A model generated the notes under the pieces. The model was not told the origin of the DNA, ran no database searches, and was given only the letters and a program-made list of their open reading frames with translations. A stretch of 64,000 nucleotides of DNA from Prevotella pectinovora (GTDB lineage Bacteria > Bacteroidota > Bacteroidia > Bacteroidales > Bacteroidaceae), in contig NZ_JXQI01000068.1 in assembly GCF_000834015.1 (NCBI RefSeq), positions 1-64,000 of the forward strand, read 5' to 3'. The first letter of the stretch is position 1; each line of letters begins with the position of its first letter. Of the stretch, positions 62,510-64,000 are shown piece by piece. A program made the translations under genes and the position numbers.

Positions 62510-62593
62510 TTTCAGATGTTTTGATTATTGTATATGATTTGATTTGATCTTATCTTTATGCAATAGAGTTATAGGTACGTTTCTTTCATAGGG

Positions 62594-62601
62594 CAAATTT
62601 A
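62594..62601 (-). promoter_or_regulatory. -7 box of the giant-protein operon
   Basis: TAAATTTG on the minus strand (62601-62594) matches TAnnTTTG. The -33 region is AT-rich without a clean TTTG. A start near 62587 would leave a ~78-nt leader to the ATG at 62509. Confidence 0.45.
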
Positions 62602-62654
62602 ATGTTTTTCATTAAAATTAAGTGTCTGATTCGTGTGCGTAAATGTCCAATTCA

Positions 62655-62693
62655 TATAAAAAAGGTGTCCACTTCCTACGAAGTAGACACCTT
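62655..62693 (-). terminator. Rho-independent terminator of the AraC-type gene
   Basis: A 14-bp stem (AAGGTGTC-ACTTC arms at 62662-62675 and 62680-62693, one mismatch) with a 4-nt loop is followed on the minus strand by T6 (62661-62655). It lies 24 bp beyond the stop at 62717 and separates the regulator from the giant-protein operon. Confidence 0.85.
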
Positions 62694-62716
62694 ACAGAGG
62701 GTTTCTCAGTAGTTTT

Positions 62717-63856
62717 TTATGAGTTTTTGGCTCTCCATTCAACAGGAGTGCATCCCTCCTTTTCCTTAAAAATCCTATAAAGATATGACCTTGAAGAGAA
62801 ACCGCATTCGGCAGAAATGATGTCGTTGTTGTAGTCGGGAAACTCCTTCATCATCTTTTTGGCAGCATTGAAACGTATCTCGCTGAGCCATATACGGAAC
62901 GTCGTGTTCTGGCATTTGCTGAAGAATTGGCTCAGTTCGTTTTTGTTGATGTCCAGCGAATGTGACAATGTAAGCATATTGACCGAACTGTCCTTATAGC
63001 CCATGTCTGCACACCACTTGTCGAGCGCCGCCTGGATGAAGGCGCTGCGTTCGGCTGAGAGGCGCTGCGCGGACTGCTCACAGTCAGCCGCCGACTGCGA
63101 GGCGCAGTTCTCTGCCGTCGTCTGTTCGTCGTCGTCGGTTTCGCCGTTGCCTCTTTCCCTATCCAGCAGCTCCTCGGTAGGTACGTAACAGTTGCCGAAC
63201 GCCACAAAGTTCACGATGAAGAAAAGCAGTACGAGGAGACCGACCGGACCTATTATGTACAACGACTTGGTGGAGAGGATGGCGAACGGCATGGATATGG
63301 CTATGAGGGAAAGCATCGCGATGCTCGCGTGGGCATATCTTATAAAAGGCAGCATATCCGTGGCTGTCATCGTCTCAAGGAGTTTCTTCCGCTTGTTCAT
63401 CTCTATTATTATCATGTATATGCAGTAGACAATATTGCCAAAAAAGAGAGCAAGCATCACGTAAAGCCATGCGCCAATGTTCAGGGAGCCGCTAAAGCTG
63501 TAGCCCACAGCGAAGGCGGCAAGCATGGCGGCGTATACGGCGGCGCAGATAAGGTTCATCTTACGGCGCTTGGTGTGGGTAGCCTCAATGTTGTAGATAG
63601 CCATCGAGAAAAGCGTGAAGCAAGGCAGGTAGACCAGCACATTGATGACGGCTCCCACATCTTCGTCCGTGGCGCGGAAGCCGAAGTACATCTGCAGGAA
63701 GAAGTGTACCGCCATAAAAAGCAGGGCTGCGAATATCATCCAGCGCGACCACTCATACCGCCGGTTTATCCATCTCACGTGAAGACGCGTGACGGCAATG
63801 AAGAATGCGCAGATAAACATGAATATCAGACATGCAAACTGTAACAAATATAACAT
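62717..63856 (-). CDS. Membrane-bound AraC-type transcriptional regulator
   Basis: A 379-residue protein with about seven transmembrane helices (~1-225), including LLQFACLIFMFICAFFIA and YIIGPVGLLVLLFFIVNFVA. A Gln/Ala-rich charged linker follows, and then a C-terminal AraC-type helix-turn-helix pair (~270-379): LSQFFSKCQNTTFRIWLSEI, DIISAECGFSSRSYLYRIFK and GCTPVEWR. It presumably senses a membrane signal and controls the adjacent surface-protein operon; this is inferred from position. Confidence 0.8.
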   Translation of the reverse strand: MLYLLQFACLIFMFICAFFIAVTRLHVRWINRRYEWSRWMIFAALLFMAVHFFLQMYFGFRATDEDVGAVINVLVYLPCFTLFSMAIYNIEATHTKRRKMNLICAAVYAAMLAAFAVGYSFSGSLNIGAWLYVMLALFFGNIVYCIYMIIIEMNKRKKLLETMTATDMLPFIRYAHASIAMLSLIAISMPFAILSTKSLYIIGPVGLLVLLFFIVNFVAFGNCYVPTEELLDRERGNGETDDDEQTTAENCASQSAADCEQSAQRLSAERSAFIQAALDKWCADMGYKDSSVNMLTLSHSLDINKNELSQFFSKCQNTTFRIWLSEIRFNAAKKMMKEFPDYNNDIISAECGFSSRSYLYRIFKEKEGCTPVEWRAKNS

Positions 63857-63878
63857 AACTCTTCTGGTATATATTAAT

Positions 63879-63930
63879 CGTATCTTTCTCTGCGGATGCG
63901 CATCCGCTTATGTTAAGATACGCAAAGTTA
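63879..63930 (-). promoter_or_regulatory. Promoter and nested dyad leader of the AraC-type gene
   Basis: On the minus strand, TAACTTTG (63930-63923) is a -7 box. Directly downstream a perfect 16-bp palindrome GCGGATGCGCATCCGC (63907-63892) is enclosed by an 8-bp inverted repeat, CGTATCTT/AAGATACG (63879-63886 and 63915-63922). It could fold into a leader hairpin or serve as an operator close to the transcription start. Confidence 0.5.
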
Positions 63931-64000
63931 AGCAAAAAACGGAAAAACATAAAGAATAAAGAAAAGAAGTTGAGCGTTTTTCTTGCGAAAGAACCGCAAC

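Overview
The window looks like a chromosomal segment of a gut-type Bacteroidales, most likely Prevotella/Segatella. The evidence is Bacteroidetes-style promoters (-7 box TAnnTTTG), a type IX secretion C-terminal domain on a 3239-residue surface protein, a membrane-bound AraC-type regulator and a Bacteroidetes-type RpoD paralogue. I had no database access, so family names come from reading motifs.

Layout. 166-1935: an IS3/IS150-type insertion sequence with matched 28-bp ends. It has cut off the 5' end of a pseudo-methyltransferase/Ser-Thr kinase gene. 1944-9508: a tightly packed operon of kinase, HAD phosphatase, DUF4062-like/TPR protein, Macro-TIR fusion, RyR-domain protein and an unknown. 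9640-16561: AAA ATPase, WG-repeat protein, second AAA-type ATPase, DprA-like SLOG protein, zinc peptidase and N-formylglutamate amidohydrolase-like enzyme. 22613-16659 (minus strand): zinc-ribbon protein, several unknowns, RpoD-like sigma factor, metallophosphatase, WG-repeat protein and Sir2. 22712-23767: a head-to-head junction of a truncated VWA gene and a truncated esterase. 23869-30221: a second copy of the AAA ATPase, unknowns, MoxR ATPase and VWA protein. 30316-33356: coiled-coil/zinc-type protein, a PARP/ART-like ADP-ribosyltransferase and a double-NADAR protein. 33370-45129: AddB- and AddA-like nuclease/helicase pair, an exported repeat protein, SbcD, SbcC and an HD protein. 45144-49719: exported small protein, DUF4062-STAND-TPR protein and gene remnants. 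49720-50092: short tandem repeats. 50093-63856 (minus strand): an ordinary surface-protein locus of OmpA-like protein, repeat lipoprotein, giant T9SS/LamG protein and AraC-type regulator.

Main discovery candidate. Five intergenic promoters (9543, 22711 minus, 23780, 30235, 32041) carry the palindrome ATACGTAT. In every case it begins exactly 38 bp before the first base of the -7 box. These promoters head the operons covering about 9.6-45 kb, so the region reads as one coordinately controlled island. It encodes its own RpoD-like sigma factor, four AAA-type ATPases, VWA partners, NAD+/ADP-ribose proteins (Sir2, ART, NADAR, with Macro-TIR and RyR just upstream) and DNA-end-processing nucleases. 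A stress or anti-phage conflict system is the most natural reading, but that is inference.

Second theme: decay. At least seven in-frame stop codons (TGA, TAG and TAA) and three one-base homopolymer frameshifts interrupt otherwise well-preserved island genes. With the IS truncation and the VWA/esterase junction, this suggests recent inactivation in this strain, or sequence errors that reads could settle. The surface-protein locus to the right shows no such damage.
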